From Desulfotignum sp. (GTDB lineage Bacteria > Desulfobacterota > Desulfobacteria > Desulfobacterales > Desulfobacteraceae): DNA of 64,000 nt. The translations under genes were made by a program, and so were the position numbers. The stretch lies in NCBI GenBank assembly GCA_018399285.1, contig JAGYOW010000001.1, positions 93,741-157,740 of the forward strand. The letters run 5' to 3'. Within the stretch, counting starts at the first letter, position 1. Each line of letters begins with the position of its first letter. A model generated the notes under the pieces. It was not told the origin of the DNA. It saw nothing but the letters and a program-made list of their open reading frames with translations, and made no database searches. Positions 56,429 through 64,000 of the stretch are shown here, one piece after another.

Positions 56429-57799
56429 ATGAAAGATTTAAAACCCAAGGAAATCGTCACCGAACTGGATAAATATATCATCGGTCAGAAAGATGCCAAA
56501 AAATCCGTGGCCATCGCCCTTCGCAACCGCTGGCGCCGCCGCCATGTGGAACCGGATCTCCAGGATGAGATCGCACCGAAAAATATCATTCTCATCGGCC
56601 CCACCGGGGTGGGAAAAACCGAGATCGCCCGGCGTCTGGCCAATCTCACGGACTCGCCTTTTTACAAGGTGGAAGCCTCCAAATTCACGGAAGTGGGGTA
56701 TGTGGGCCGGGATGTGGAATCCATGATCCGGGACCTGGTGGAATTGACCGTGAATGCCTTGAAAGCCAGGCAGCAGGATGCGGTCCAGGAAAAGGCGGCA
56801 AAAATGGCGGAAGAACGGGTGTTGGATATTCTGCTCCCGCCCACGCCCAAAACAGCGGCCCGCCCGGACACCGGCACCCTCAAGCTGGCTGGTTCATCCG
56901 AAGATACTTCAGATACCGGGGCCGGGACCAGAGAAAAACTGCGGACCATGCTCAAGGCCGGAAAACTGGACTCCCGGCAGGTGGACCTGGATGTACCGGA
57001 TAAATCTTCCCCCATGGTGGAGATCTTTTCCAACACCGGAATCGAGGAGATGGGTATCAATGTCAAGGATATGCTGGGCAATTTCATGCCCAAATCCACC
57101 AAGCGCAGAAAAGTCAGCGTCAAAGAGGCCCTCAAGCTTTTGACCCAGGAAGAAGCGGCCCATCTGGTGGACATGGAACGGGTCAAGTCCGATGCCGTGG
57201 CCATGGTGGAACAGTCCGGCATTATTTTCATCGATGAGATCGACAAAATTGCGGGAAAAGAAAAAAGCCAGGGGCCGGAAGTGTCCAAAGAAGGGGTCCA
57301 GCGGGACCTGCTGCCCATCGTGGAAGGCAGTTCCGTGCCCACCAAATACGGGATCGTGAAAACCGATCATATTCTGTTCATCGCCTCGGGCGCGTTTCAC
57401 GTGTCCAAACCGTCGGATCTGATTCCAGAACTCCAGGGCCGGTTCCCCATCCGGGTGGAATTGACTTCTCTGGGTGCCCAGGAATTTGTCCGGATTCTGA
57501 CTGAACCCAAAAACGCGCTGATACTTCAGTATATGGCATTGCTGCGCACCGAAGGGGTGGATATCACGTTCACCCAGGATGCCGTGGAAAAAATCGCCGC
57601 CATTGCCGTGGAAGTGAATGCGGCCACGGAAAACATCGGGGCAAGGCGCCTGCACACGCTCATGGAAAAACTGCTGGAAGAGATCCTGTTTGCAGCCCCG
57701 GATGTGGCGGATACAAAAATCACCATTGATGCGGCATTTGTGGAAGGCCAGCTCATGGGCATTGTGGAGAACCAGGATTTGAGCAGGTATATCTTATGA
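56429..57799 (+). CDS. hslU: ATPase subunit HslU
   Basis: AAA+ unfoldase that feeds HslV. The 456 aa have [32 protein letters not shown] near 5-36, Walker [18 protein letters not shown] near 56-72, a pore-loop region [21 protein letters not shown] near 80-100, the intermediate I-domain (about 110-240), Walker [13 protein letters not shown] near 266-277, and sensor 2 [20 protein letters not shown] near 400-419. The ATG at 56429 (MKDLKPKE) is preferred over an upstream in-frame codon at 56384. It overlaps argB by 4 nt. Confidence 0.97.
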   Translation: MKDLKPKEIVTELDKYIIGQKDAKKSVAIALRNRWRRRHVEPDLQDEIAPKNIILIGPTGVGKTEIARRLANLTDSPFYKVEASKFTEVGYVGRDVESMIRDLVELTVNALKARQQDAVQEKAAKMAEERVLDILLPPTPKTAARPDTGTLKLAGSSEDTSDTGAGTREKLRTMLKAGKLDSRQVDLDVPDKSSPMVEIFSNTGIEEMGINVKDMLGNFMPKSTKRRKVSVKEALKLLTQEEAAHLVDMERVKSDAVAMVEQSGIIFIDEIDKIAGKEKSQGPEVSKEGVQRDLLPIVEGSSVPTKYGIVKTDHILFIASGAFHVSKPSDLIPELQGRFPIRVELTSLGAQEFVRILTEPKNALILQYMALLRTEGVDITFTQDAVEKIAAIAVEVNAATENIGARRLHTLMEKLLEEILFAAPDVADTKITIDAAFVEGQLMGIVENQDLSRYIL

Positions 57800-58701
57800 A
57801 TCCTTCAGCGGTTGCGGATCGGAATGTCGCGGATATTCTGGTGGAAGCGTTGCCGTATATTCAGCAGTTTTCCACCAAAACCATTGTCATCAAGTATGGG
57901 GGCCATGCCATGGTGGATGACAAGCTCAAGCGCGATTTTGCCAATGACATCACCCTGCTTAAATACATCGGTATCAACCCGGTGGTGGTGCACGGGGGCG
58001 GCCCCCAGATCAGCAAAGTGCTTTCCGCCATGGGGATCACCTCCACTTTTATCCGGGGCATGCGTTACACGGATGATGCCACCATGGATGTGGTGGAAAT
58101 GGTGCTGGGCGGCAAGGTGAACAAGGATATTGTGGCCCGGATCAACCAGGAGGGGGGCAGGGCCGTGGGCCTCACCGGCAAGGACGGGAGCCTGATCCTG
58201 GCGGAAAAGATGAAGATCTATGTCCAGGACGATCAGGAAAAACCGCCGGAGATCATCGATCCCGGCATGGTGGGAGATGTGGTGTCCGTGAATCCGGAGA
58301 TCATTCATACGTTGACCGCCAAAGGATTTATCCCTATTATCGCGCCTGTGGGCGTGGGGAAAAACGGGGAAACTTACAATATCAACGCAGATGTGGTGGC
58401 ATCCCGGATTGCCGCGTCCCTGGAAGCCGAGCGCCTGATTCTGCTCACGGATGTGGACGGGGTCCTGGATGCGGACAATGCACTGGTCTCTTCCATCAAT
58501 GACCAGCGGATCGGGCAGATGATCGGGAACAAAGAAATCAAGGGCGGTATGATTCCCAAGGTGGAGTGTGCATTGACCGCGTTAAAGCGCGGAGTGAAAA
58601 AAACCCACATCATCAACGGAAAAATCCCCCACGCCGTGCTCCTGGAACTGTTCACCGACTCCGGTATCGGCACCCAGGTATTTGTGAATGGACCCTCTTA
58701 A
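57796..58701 (+). CDS. argB: Acetylglutamate kinase
   Basis: Second step of arginine synthesis, phosphorylating N-acetylglutamate. The 301 aa show [17 protein letters not shown] near 28-44, [14 protein letters not shown] near 69-82, [41 protein letters not shown] near 200-229, and [19 protein letters not shown] near 256-274. The N-terminal helix ([14 protein letters not shown]) resembles the arginine-sensitive hexameric kinases, so feedback inhibition is likely. A tandem heptamer array begins at its stop codon. It overlaps hslU. Confidence 0.97.
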   Translation: MNPSAVADRNVADILVEALPYIQQFSTKTIVIKYGGHAMVDDKLKRDFANDITLLKYIGINPVVVHGGGPQISKVLSAMGITSTFIRGMRYTDDATMDVVEMVLGGKVNKDIVARINQEGGRAVGLTGKDGSLILAEKMKIYVQDDQEKPPEIIDPGMVGDVVSVNPEIIHTLTAKGFIPIIAPVGVGKNGETYNINADVVASRIAASLEAERLILLTDVDGVLDADNALVSSINDQRIGQMIGNKEIKGGMIPKVECALTALKRGVKKTHIINGKIPHAVLLELFTDSGIGTQVFVNGPS

Positions 58702-58739
58702 AACTTAAAACTTAACACTTAAAACTTAACACTTAAAAC
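58698..58739 (+). repeat. Six tandem 7-bp repeats between argB and argD
   Basis: Units TTAAAAC or TTAACAC occur in the order A-A-B-A-B-A with no gaps. They begin within the argB stop codon and end about 20 nt before the argD ribosome site (AAAGGAAAACCC). Copy number may vary by slippage and would then change the argB-argD distance only. Confidence 0.9.
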
Positions 58740-58774
58740 TTCATATATAAAAGACGAATCATAAAGGAAAACCC

Positions 58775-59947
58775 ATGGATACCCTGGAAAAAACCGATAC
58801 GTTTGTGTGCGCCACCTATGCCCGTCAGGGAAAGGCGTTTGTCAGCGGCAGCGGCATGTACCTGACCGATGAAGACGGCCAGGTGTTCACCGATTTTCTG
58901 GCCGGCATTGCCGTGTGCAGCCTGGGCCACTGCCATCCTGAAGTGACCGCGGCCATCCGGGAACAGGCCGGGCGGCTGGTGCATGTGTCCAATCTGTTCT
59001 ACACCCGGCCCCAGGCGGATCTGGCCCAGGCCCTGGTGGAAAACAGTTTTGCCGATCAGGTGTTTTTCGGCAATTCCGGGGCCGAAGCCAATGAAGCCGC
59101 CATCAAGCTGGCCCGGCGGTATTTTCAACGCAACAACGACATGAACCGGTTTCAGATCATCACCATGACCCAGTCGTTTCACGGCCGGACCCTGGCCACC
59201 CTGACCGCCACGGGTCAGGATAAGATTAAACAGGGGTTTTATCCGCTGCTTCCCGGATTTATCCATGTGCCGTTCAATGATTTCAATGCCCTGAAAACCG
59301 CTCTGGACGACACAGTGTGCGCAGTGATGATGGAGCCGGTCCAGGGGGAAGGCGGGGTGATTCCGGCGGATCCCGAATATCTGGCGCAGGTCAGACAATT
59401 GTGCGATCAGACCGGCACCCTGCTGATTTTTGATGAGATTCAGTCCGGTATGGGCCGGTGCGGCACCTTGTTTGCCCACCAGGGAGATGGGGTGACACCG
59501 GATATCATGACCCTTGCCAAAGCGCTGGGCAACGGGGTCCCCATCGGGGCCATGCTGGCCACGGCAGAGGCGGCCAAAGGATTTGAACCGGGCAGTCACG
59601 GGTCCACTTTCGGGGGTACGCCCCTGGCCACTGCTGCCGGACTCAAAACCCTGGCATTGATTTCAGATCCTGCGTTTCTGGCCCGGGTCCGGGAAAAAGG
59701 TCTTTATTTCAAGGAACGGCTGACCGAACTTCAGTCGCGTCATTCCCGGATCAACGCAGTGCGGGGCCGGGGACTGCTGCTGGGAATGGATGTGGGAGAA
59801 GGCGCCGGAGACGTGGCAGCCGCCTGTTTTGAAAAAAGGTTTATCATTAACGCCATTCAGGATAAAGTGTTACGGTTTGCACCGCCCTTGATTGTGGAAA
59901 CCAAAGATATTGACCGGCTGATATCCGTGCTGGACAGCCTGTTGTAA
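58775..59947 (+). CDS. argD: Acetylornithine aminotransferase
   Basis: PLP enzyme of arginine synthesis that makes N-acetylornithine. The 390 aa have the class III signature LLIFDEIQSGMGRCGTLFAHQGDGVTPDIMTLAKALGNGVPIGAML near 217-262, with the Schiff-base Lys in TLAKALGNG. Other conserved parts are FFGNSGAEANEAAIKLARRY near 92-111, SFHGRTLATLTATGQDK, and GSHGSTFGGTPLATAAG. AAGGAAAACCC precedes the ATG. It could also act as N-succinyl-DAP aminotransferase, as is known for this family. Confidence 0.95.
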   Translation: MDTLEKTDTFVCATYARQGKAFVSGSGMYLTDEDGQVFTDFLAGIAVCSLGHCHPEVTAAIREQAGRLVHVSNLFYTRPQADLAQALVENSFADQVFFGNSGAEANEAAIKLARRYFQRNNDMNRFQIITMTQSFHGRTLATLTATGQDKIKQGFYPLLPGFIHVPFNDFNALKTALDDTVCAVMMEPVQGEGGVIPADPEYLAQVRQLCDQTGTLLIFDEIQSGMGRCGTLFAHQGDGVTPDIMTLAKALGNGVPIGAMLATAEAAKGFEPGSHGSTFGGTPLATAAGLKTLALISDPAFLARVREKGLYFKERLTELQSRHSRINAVRGRGLLLGMDVGEGAGDVAAACFEKRFIINAIQDKVLRFAPPLIVETKDIDRLISVLDSLL

Positions 59948-59968
59948 ACAGTGAAGGAGATGTTTGGT

Positions 59969-60898
59969 TTGAAAAAAGACCTGTTGTCATTGCTGGACCT
60001 GGAAAAAACGGATTTTGAACAATTGTTTGACCGGGCATTGCAGCTCAAGGCACGGTATGCCAAAGGCATTCCCGACAGAATCCTTTCCGGAAAAACCCTG
60101 GGACTGATTTTTGACAAAAAATCCACCCGGACCCGGATCGCCTTTGAAACCGCCATGATACAACTGGGGGGACACCCCATCTATATGAGCACCCAGGATA
60201 CCCAGATTTCCCGAAACGAGCCGGCCGCAGACACGGCCCGGGTGCTGTCCCGGTATATCGACTGCCTGGCCATGCGGACCTTTGACCATGCCCTGGTGAA
60301 AGAGTTTGCCGCCGCCTCGACCATCCCGGTGATCAACGCGCTGACCGACTCGTTTCATCCCTGCCAGATTTTAAGTGATATCATGACCATCATCGAGCAC
60401 AAAGGCGGATATCACAAACCGAAGATCGCCTGGGTGGGAGACGGTAACAATGTGGCCAACTCCTGGGTGAATGCGGCCAGTGTCCTGGGCCTGAACCTGG
60501 TGTTGGCCTGCCCGGAAAATCACATGATCAAACCGGAAATTATTGAAGCCGCCGGTGCCGATGCCATGGATCATGTCCGGTTCACCACGGATCCCAGAGA
60601 CGCGGTGAAAAATGCGGATGTGGTGTATACGGATGTCTGGGCCAGCATGGGTGAGGAAGATGAGCTGGAAAAACGGCTGGCTGCGTTTGAGGGGTTTCAG
60701 GTGAACAAGGCCCTTTTGTCTCATGCAGCTCCGGATGTGCTGGTGATGCACTGCCTGCCGGCCCACCGGGGAGAAGAGATTGCTGAAGACGTGCTGGAGG
60801 CCCCTGGCGCGGCATTCTGGGATCAGGCGGAAAACAAGCGGCATATGCACAAGGCCATTCTGGAAACATTGATTCTCAGGAACAAAACCGATGAGTGA
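59969..60898 (+). CDS. argF: Ornithine carbamoyltransferase
   Basis: Forms citrulline from ornithine and carbamoyl phosphate. The 309 aa have the carbamoyl-phosphate motif KKSTRTRIAFETAM (STRTR near 48-52), RTFDHALVKEFA, FHPCQILSDIMTI near 130-142, WVGDGNNVANSWVNAA near 156-171, and HCLPAHRGEEI near 264-274. The TTG at 59969 is chosen because AAGGAG lies nine nt before it and the family usually starts MKKDLL; ATG at 59960 and GTG at 59951 are less well placed. It overlaps argH by 8 nt. Confidence 0.95.
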   Translation: MKKDLLSLLDLEKTDFEQLFDRALQLKARYAKGIPDRILSGKTLGLIFDKKSTRTRIAFETAMIQLGGHPIYMSTQDTQISRNEPAADTARVLSRYIDCLAMRTFDHALVKEFAAASTIPVINALTDSFHPCQILSDIMTIIEHKGGYHKPKIAWVGDGNNVANSWVNAASVLGLNLVLACPENHMIKPEIIEAAGADAMDHVRFTTDPRDAVKNADVVYTDVWASMGEEDELEKRLAAFEGFQVNKALLSHAAPDVLVMHCLPAHRGEEIAEDVLEAPGAAFWDQAENKRHMHKAILETLILRNKTDE

Positions 60899-62270
60899 TA
60901 AATTGTGGGGGGGGCGGTTTTCAGAAGATACCGATACCCTGGTGGAAAAATTCAATGCCTCCATTGATGTGGACAAGCGGCTGTATGCCAGTGACATCGA
61001 AGGCAGCATGGCCCATCTCAAAATGATGGCCAGACAGCAGATCATTGCCAGAGACGAAGCAGATACCCTTCTGGCAGGCCTGGAACGGGTCAGAATCCGG
61101 ATTGAAAACAATGAGGTGCCGTTTTCCGATTCCCTGGAAGATATCCACATGCATGTGGAAGATGCCCTGGGGCAGGAGTGCGGGGATCTGGCCAAAAAAC
61201 TGCACACCGGCCGGAGCCGCAACGATCAGGTGGCCCTGGATATCCGGATTTTTCTTAAAAAAGAAACCCGGCAGATCATGGACCGGATCACGGGGTTTCA
61301 AAACGCCCTGGTGAATCTGGCCAAAGCCCATCCGGATGTGATCATGCCCGGATATACCCATATGCAGCGGGCCCAGCCCGTGCTGTTTGCGCATCATCTC
61401 ATGGCGTACTATGAAATGCTCAAAAGGGATAAAGAACGGTTTGCCGATGCATATAAACGCATGGATGCCATGCCTTTAGGCACGGCAGCCCTGGCCGGCA
61501 CCACCTATCCCGTGGACAGAGAGTTCACCCGGCAGATCCTGGGGTTTGCCCGGTTGTGTGAAAACAGCATGGATGCGGTGTCTGACAGAGATTTTATCAT
61601 GGAATTCATTTCCCATGCCGGGATCTGCATGATTCATCTGTCCCGGCTGTCTGAAGAGCTGATTTTATGGTCTTCATCAGAGTTCGGCTATATCACGATT
61701 TCCGATGCCTTTACCACCGGGTCCAGTATCATGCCCCAGAAGAAAAACCCGGATGTGGCTGAACTGGTCCGGGGAAAGACCGGCCGGGTGGTGGGCAATC
61801 TGATGGCGATCTTCACCACCATGAAATCATTGCCCATGGCATATAATAAAGACATGCAGGAGGACAAGGAGCCGCTGTTTGATACCGTGGACACCCTGTC
61901 CATCTGTCTGGAGGTGTACACCCGGATGTTTCCCCATATCACGGTCCATGCCCACCGGATGAAAACCGCCTGTGCCCGGGGATTTTTAAATGCCACGGAT
62001 TTTGCCGATTACCTGGTGAATAAAGGCATGCCGTTCCGCCAGGCCCATGCTGTGGCAGGAAAAGCCGTGGCCCTGGCCATTTCAGAGAAAAAGGAACTGG
62101 ACGATCTGAGCCTGGCCCAGTTTAAAGATCTCAGTGACCGGGTAACCGAAGATGTGTATGACTTCATCCGCCTGGATCAGGTGGTGGCCCGCCGGATATC
62201 TGCCGGCGGCACCGGATTCGACAATGTCCGGGCTGCGGTTGAAAAAGCACAAAAGGAATTGAATTCATGA
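60891..62270 (+). CDS. argH: Argininosuccinate lyase
   Basis: Cleaves argininosuccinate to arginine and fumarate. The 459 aa include LWGGRFSEDTDTLVEKFNAS near 4-23, VEDALGQECGDLAKKLHTGRSRNDQVALDIRIFLK near 86-120, PGYTHMQRAQPVLFAHHL near 150-167, and the family signature TTGSSIMPQKKNPDVAELVRGK, with the catalytic Ser in GSSIMPQKKNPD near 276-287. The start lies inside argF. argG is not in this window, so the preceding enzyme is encoded elsewhere. Confidence 0.97.
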   Translation: MSDKLWGGRFSEDTDTLVEKFNASIDVDKRLYASDIEGSMAHLKMMARQQIIARDEADTLLAGLERVRIRIENNEVPFSDSLEDIHMHVEDALGQECGDLAKKLHTGRSRNDQVALDIRIFLKKETRQIMDRITGFQNALVNLAKAHPDVIMPGYTHMQRAQPVLFAHHLMAYYEMLKRDKERFADAYKRMDAMPLGTAALAGTTYPVDREFTRQILGFARLCENSMDAVSDRDFIMEFISHAGICMIHLSRLSEELILWSSSEFGYITISDAFTTGSSIMPQKKNPDVAELVRGKTGRVVGNLMAIFTTMKSLPMAYNKDMQEDKEPLFDTVDTLSICLEVYTRMFPHITVHAHRMKTACARGFLNATDFADYLVNKGMPFRQAHAVAGKAVALAISEKKELDDLSLAQFKDLSDRVTEDVYDFIRLDQVVARRISAGGTGFDNVRAAVEKAQKELNS

Positions 62271-62713
62271 AACTGTGCCAGGGACGGATTAAATGGGCAA
62301 CGACCGGTGTGATCACCGGGGTATGCCTGTGTCTGGTGATGATGGCGGCCGGAATCGGGTGCGGTAAAAAAGCCCCGCCCAGGGCCCCGCAGAAACCCGG
62401 GCAGAGCGTGGCATCCCCCGGGGATCCCACAGCCGCCCTGAACAATGGTCAACTGACTCTGACCTGGACCCATGAAACCGACCCGGACGATGCCGCATTG
62501 CCCCCTAAGTATTTTGACGTGTCCATGGCCGTGCCGGCAGCGTGTGAAGGCTGCCCGTTTGTTTTTGAATCCGTGGCCCGGGTGCCTGTGCCGGACATGG
62601 TGTTTCAGATGCCCGTGCCTGAACCCGGGGTCCGGTATTTCAGGGTCCAGGCCGTGGGAGACCATGATGTCCGGTCCGAGTATTCCCGCACCGTGGTGGT
62701 GGAGGTGCCGTAA
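62267..62713 (+). CDS. Putative small lipoprotein
   Basis: A 148-aa exported protein. A basic N-terminus and hydrophobic core (TTGVITGVCLCLVMMAAG) lead to Cys32 in AGIGCGKKAPPRAP, an unusual lipobox (GIGC) followed by a Pro/Lys-rich linker. The rest, about 65-148, looks like one beta-sandwich domain of FN3 type (NGQLTLTWTHETDPDDA, PKYFDVSMAVPAACEGCPF, GVRYFRVQAVGDHDVRSEYSRTVVVEV). Function unknown. Its small size, KKAPP linker and place after argH resemble LptM/YifL-like lipoproteins, but homology is not proven. It overlaps argH by 4 nt and folK by 1 nt. Confidence 0.72.
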   Translation: MKLCQGRIKWATTGVITGVCLCLVMMAAGIGCGKKAPPRAPQKPGQSVASPGDPTAALNNGQLTLTWTHETDPDDAALPPKYFDVSMAVPAACEGCPFVFESVARVPVPDMVFQMPVPEPGVRYFRVQAVGDHDVRSEYSRTVVVEVP

Positions 62714-63237
62714 TGCCTGATTTTTCCACAGCTGTATTAAGCATTGGTTCCAACAAAGGCGATAAACCGGCCAATCTTCATCTGGCCATTGCCTGCCTGG
62801 ATACCCATGAACAGGTCGAGGTGATTGCGGTGTCACGGTTTTATAAAACCCAGCCCCAGAATTTTGTGGACCAGGACTGGTTTGTGAATGCCGCCGTGAA
62901 AATTCGATGCCGCACTTCAGATCCCCTGGCCCTGCTCAACATGCTTAAACAGATTGAATCCAGTATGGACAAACAGGGAAAATCCTTTCGGTTCGGCCCC
63001 CGGAAAATCGATCTGGATATTATTTATTTTGATGACCGGATCATGAAAACCCCGGAACTGGAAATACCCCATCCCCGGATGCATGAAAGACATTTTGTTT
63101 TACGGCCCATGTGTGATATAGAACCCGGGACAGTGCACCCGGTATTGGGTTTGACCACACAAGCATTGTTCAATCAAATAGAAACACAGGAAAACCAGGC
63201 GGTGATCCCCCTGGATGAGGAGGAAGAAAACGCGTGA
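62713..63237 (+). CDS. folK: 6-hydroxymethyl-dihydropterin pyrophosphokinase
   Basis: ATP-dependent step of folate synthesis before dihydropteroate synthase. The 174 aa start [21 protein letters not shown] near 8-28, and carry [25 protein letters not shown] near 42-66 and the signature [20 protein letters not shown] near 92-111 with the Mg-binding Asp pair, then [21 protein letters not shown]. It overlaps the next gene by 4 nt. Confidence 0.96.
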   Translation: MPDFSTAVLSIGSNKGDKPANLHLAIACLDTHEQVEVIAVSRFYKTQPQNFVDQDWFVNAAVKIRCRTSDPLALLNMLKQIESSMDKQGKSFRFGPRKIDLDIIYFDDRIMKTPELEIPHPRMHERHFVLRPMCDIEPGTVHPVLGLTTQALFNQIETQENQAVIPLDEEEENA

Positions 63238-63878
63238 AATTTTTTATTGATACAGCCAACATTGATCAGATCATGGATGCCAACAGCATGGGCATGGTGG
63301 ACGGCGTCACCACCAACCCGTCTTTGATCGCCAAGGAAGACGGAGAGTTCAAGGAGATCATCGCCCGGATCTGCAAAGAGGTGGCAGGCCCGGTGAGCGC
63401 GGAAGTCATCAGTCTGGAATATGACGGCATGGTGGCCGAAGCAAGAGATCTGGCCAAAATTGCTGACAACATCGTGGTGAAGATCCCCATGACCGTGGAA
63501 GGACTCAAAGCGGTGAAAACCCTGACGGCCGAAGGCATCAAAACCAATGTCACCCTGGTGTTTTCTCCGCTCCAGGCCCTGATGGCCGCCAAAGCCGGGG
63601 CCACCTATGTGTCTCCGTTTGTGGGCCGGCTGGATGATCTGGCCGAAGAAGGCATGGAACTGGTCAATGAGATCGCCCAGATTTTTGCCAATTATGATTT
63701 TGACACCGAGATTATTGTGGCCAGTGTCAGAAACTCCCTGCATGTGCTGGATGCGGCCCTGATGGGTGCCGACATTGCCACGATTCCTTATGGCGTGTTG
63801 AAAAAACTGGCATCCCATCACATGACCGACAAAGGCATTGATGCGTTCATGGCGGACTGGAACAAGAAGAAGCAATAA
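63234..63878 (+). CDS. Small transaldolase/fructose-6-phosphate aldolase family protein
   Basis: A Schiff-base aldolase of the TalC/MipB short subfamily (214 aa). The start [13 protein letters not shown], then [26 protein letters not shown] with the catalytic Lys near 84, [31 protein letters not shown] near 105-135 and [26 protein letters not shown]. The Phe in SPFVGR, where true FSA enzymes carry Tyr, suggests transaldolase activity rather than fructose-6-phosphate aldolase. GTG is the start, with GAGGAGG in the folK end. It ends the run that starts at coaBC. Confidence 0.92.
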   Translation: MKFFIDTANIDQIMDANSMGMVDGVTTNPSLIAKEDGEFKEIIARICKEVAGPVSAEVISLEYDGMVAEARDLAKIADNIVVKIPMTVEGLKAVKTLTAEGIKTNVTLVFSPLQALMAAKAGATYVSPFVGRLDDLAEEGMELVNEIAQIFANYDFDTEIIVASVRNSLHVLDAALMGADIATIPYGVLKKLASHHMTDKGIDAFMADWNKKKQ

Positions 63879-63905
63879 AAAAAAGACAACCCATCCAATT
63901 TCAGG

Positions 63906-63934
63906 TTGACAAAAACAGGCAAATCAAATAAATA
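63906..63934 (+). promoter_or_regulatory. Putative promoter for tRNA-Gly(GCC)
   Basis: Consensus TTGACA with an AT-rich -10 region (TAAATATAG) at 17 to 21 bp. The -35 is strong, the -10 poorly defined. Confidence 0.4.
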
Positions 63935-63952
63935 TAGCATTTGTTTGATTGA

Positions 63953-64000
63953 GCGGGAATAACTCAGTGGTAGAGTGCGACCTTGCCAAGGTCGAAGTCG
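63953..64000 (+). tRNA. tRNA-Gly, anticodon GCC (3' part beyond the window)
   Basis: GCGGGAA acceptor start, D arm with GGTAGAG, and anticodon arm CGACC-TTGCCAA-GGTCG give anticodon GCC. The T arm and acceptor 3' strand lie beyond the window edge. Confidence 0.93.

Noticed and set aside
58698..58739. Possible CRISPR array
   Set aside because: Units are 7 bp with no spacers and no cas gene is in the window.

Overview
The window reads as a chromosomal segment of a strict anaerobe of the Desulfobacterota, most likely the Desulfobacteraceae (Desulfobacter/Desulfotignum-like). This is inference. It rests on the conserved runs rho-rpmE-prfA-prmC, rpsB-tsf-pyrH-frr-uppS-cdsA-dxr-rseP and xerC-hslV-hslU, on a ferredoxin-type 2-oxoacid oxidoreductase, on LarE and DUF1847 proteins, and on evenly moderate-to-high GC coding sequence. 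Almost everything is core housekeeping. No CRISPR array, insertion sequence, prophage or recognisable defence island was seen.

Layout. 1-2.7 kb: start of mtgA (cut by the window edge), a 59-aa orphan ORF, tRNA-Arg(TCG), then DUF1847, surE and a PGPGW membrane protein. 2.7-7.5 kb: MTA phosphorylase, an eroded MFS transporter, and a two-subunit 2-oxoacid:ferredoxin oxidoreductase operon divergent from a GntR/FCD regulator, with promoters that lie on top of each other. 7.5-14.3 kb: a 595-aa orphan protein, RecD2 helicase, a small UvrD/FBH1-type helicase convergent with it, and an NfsA-like nitroreductase. 14.5-16.6 kb: a self-contained tRNA-Gln(CTG) unit, larE, a DUF296 protein and ndk. 16.7-20.5 kb: rho, rpmE, prfA, prmC. 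20.5-27.2 kb: rpsB, tsf, pyrH, frr, uppS, cdsA, dxr, rseP, joining translation to envelope lipid synthesis. 27.2-37.1 kb: purL-purQ, two membrane proteins, an unknown protein, RNase J and FtsK. 37-41.4 kb: two methyltransferases and a GT4 glycosyltransferase, tRNA-Arg(CCG), folC, rpsU. 41.4-47.9 kb: adk divergent from eno-pyrG-hydrolase, a TPR-SPOR protein, rsmG, and a cold-shock gene with a long leader. 48.1-53.2 kb: a type IV pilus minor-pilin operon (FimT, PilV, a PilW carrying FN3/Ig-like modules, PilX), then a lipoprotein. 53.2-63.9 kb: a long co-directional run coaBC, UDG-like, xerC, hslV, hslU, argB, argD, argF, argH, lipoprotein, folK, transaldolase. The window ends inside tRNA-Gly(GCC).

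Sequence quality matters here. pyrH, frr, ftsK, dxr, the GT4 gene and the whole pilW-pilX stretch carry many small indels, while flanking genes are clean. Since pyrH, frr, dxr and ftsK are normally indispensable and each is still recognisable across all three frames, local sequencing or assembly error is the simplest explanation. The MFS remnant is different: large parts are missing and it looks like a true pseudogene.

The most interesting items are the interlocked oxidoreductase/GntR promoters with a nearby palindrome, the pilus operon with a large modular PilW, a UDG-fold protein that appears to lack its catalytic motif, the orphan gene beside two helicases, and a six-copy heptanucleotide repeat between argB and argD. 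None is a demonstrated new system.
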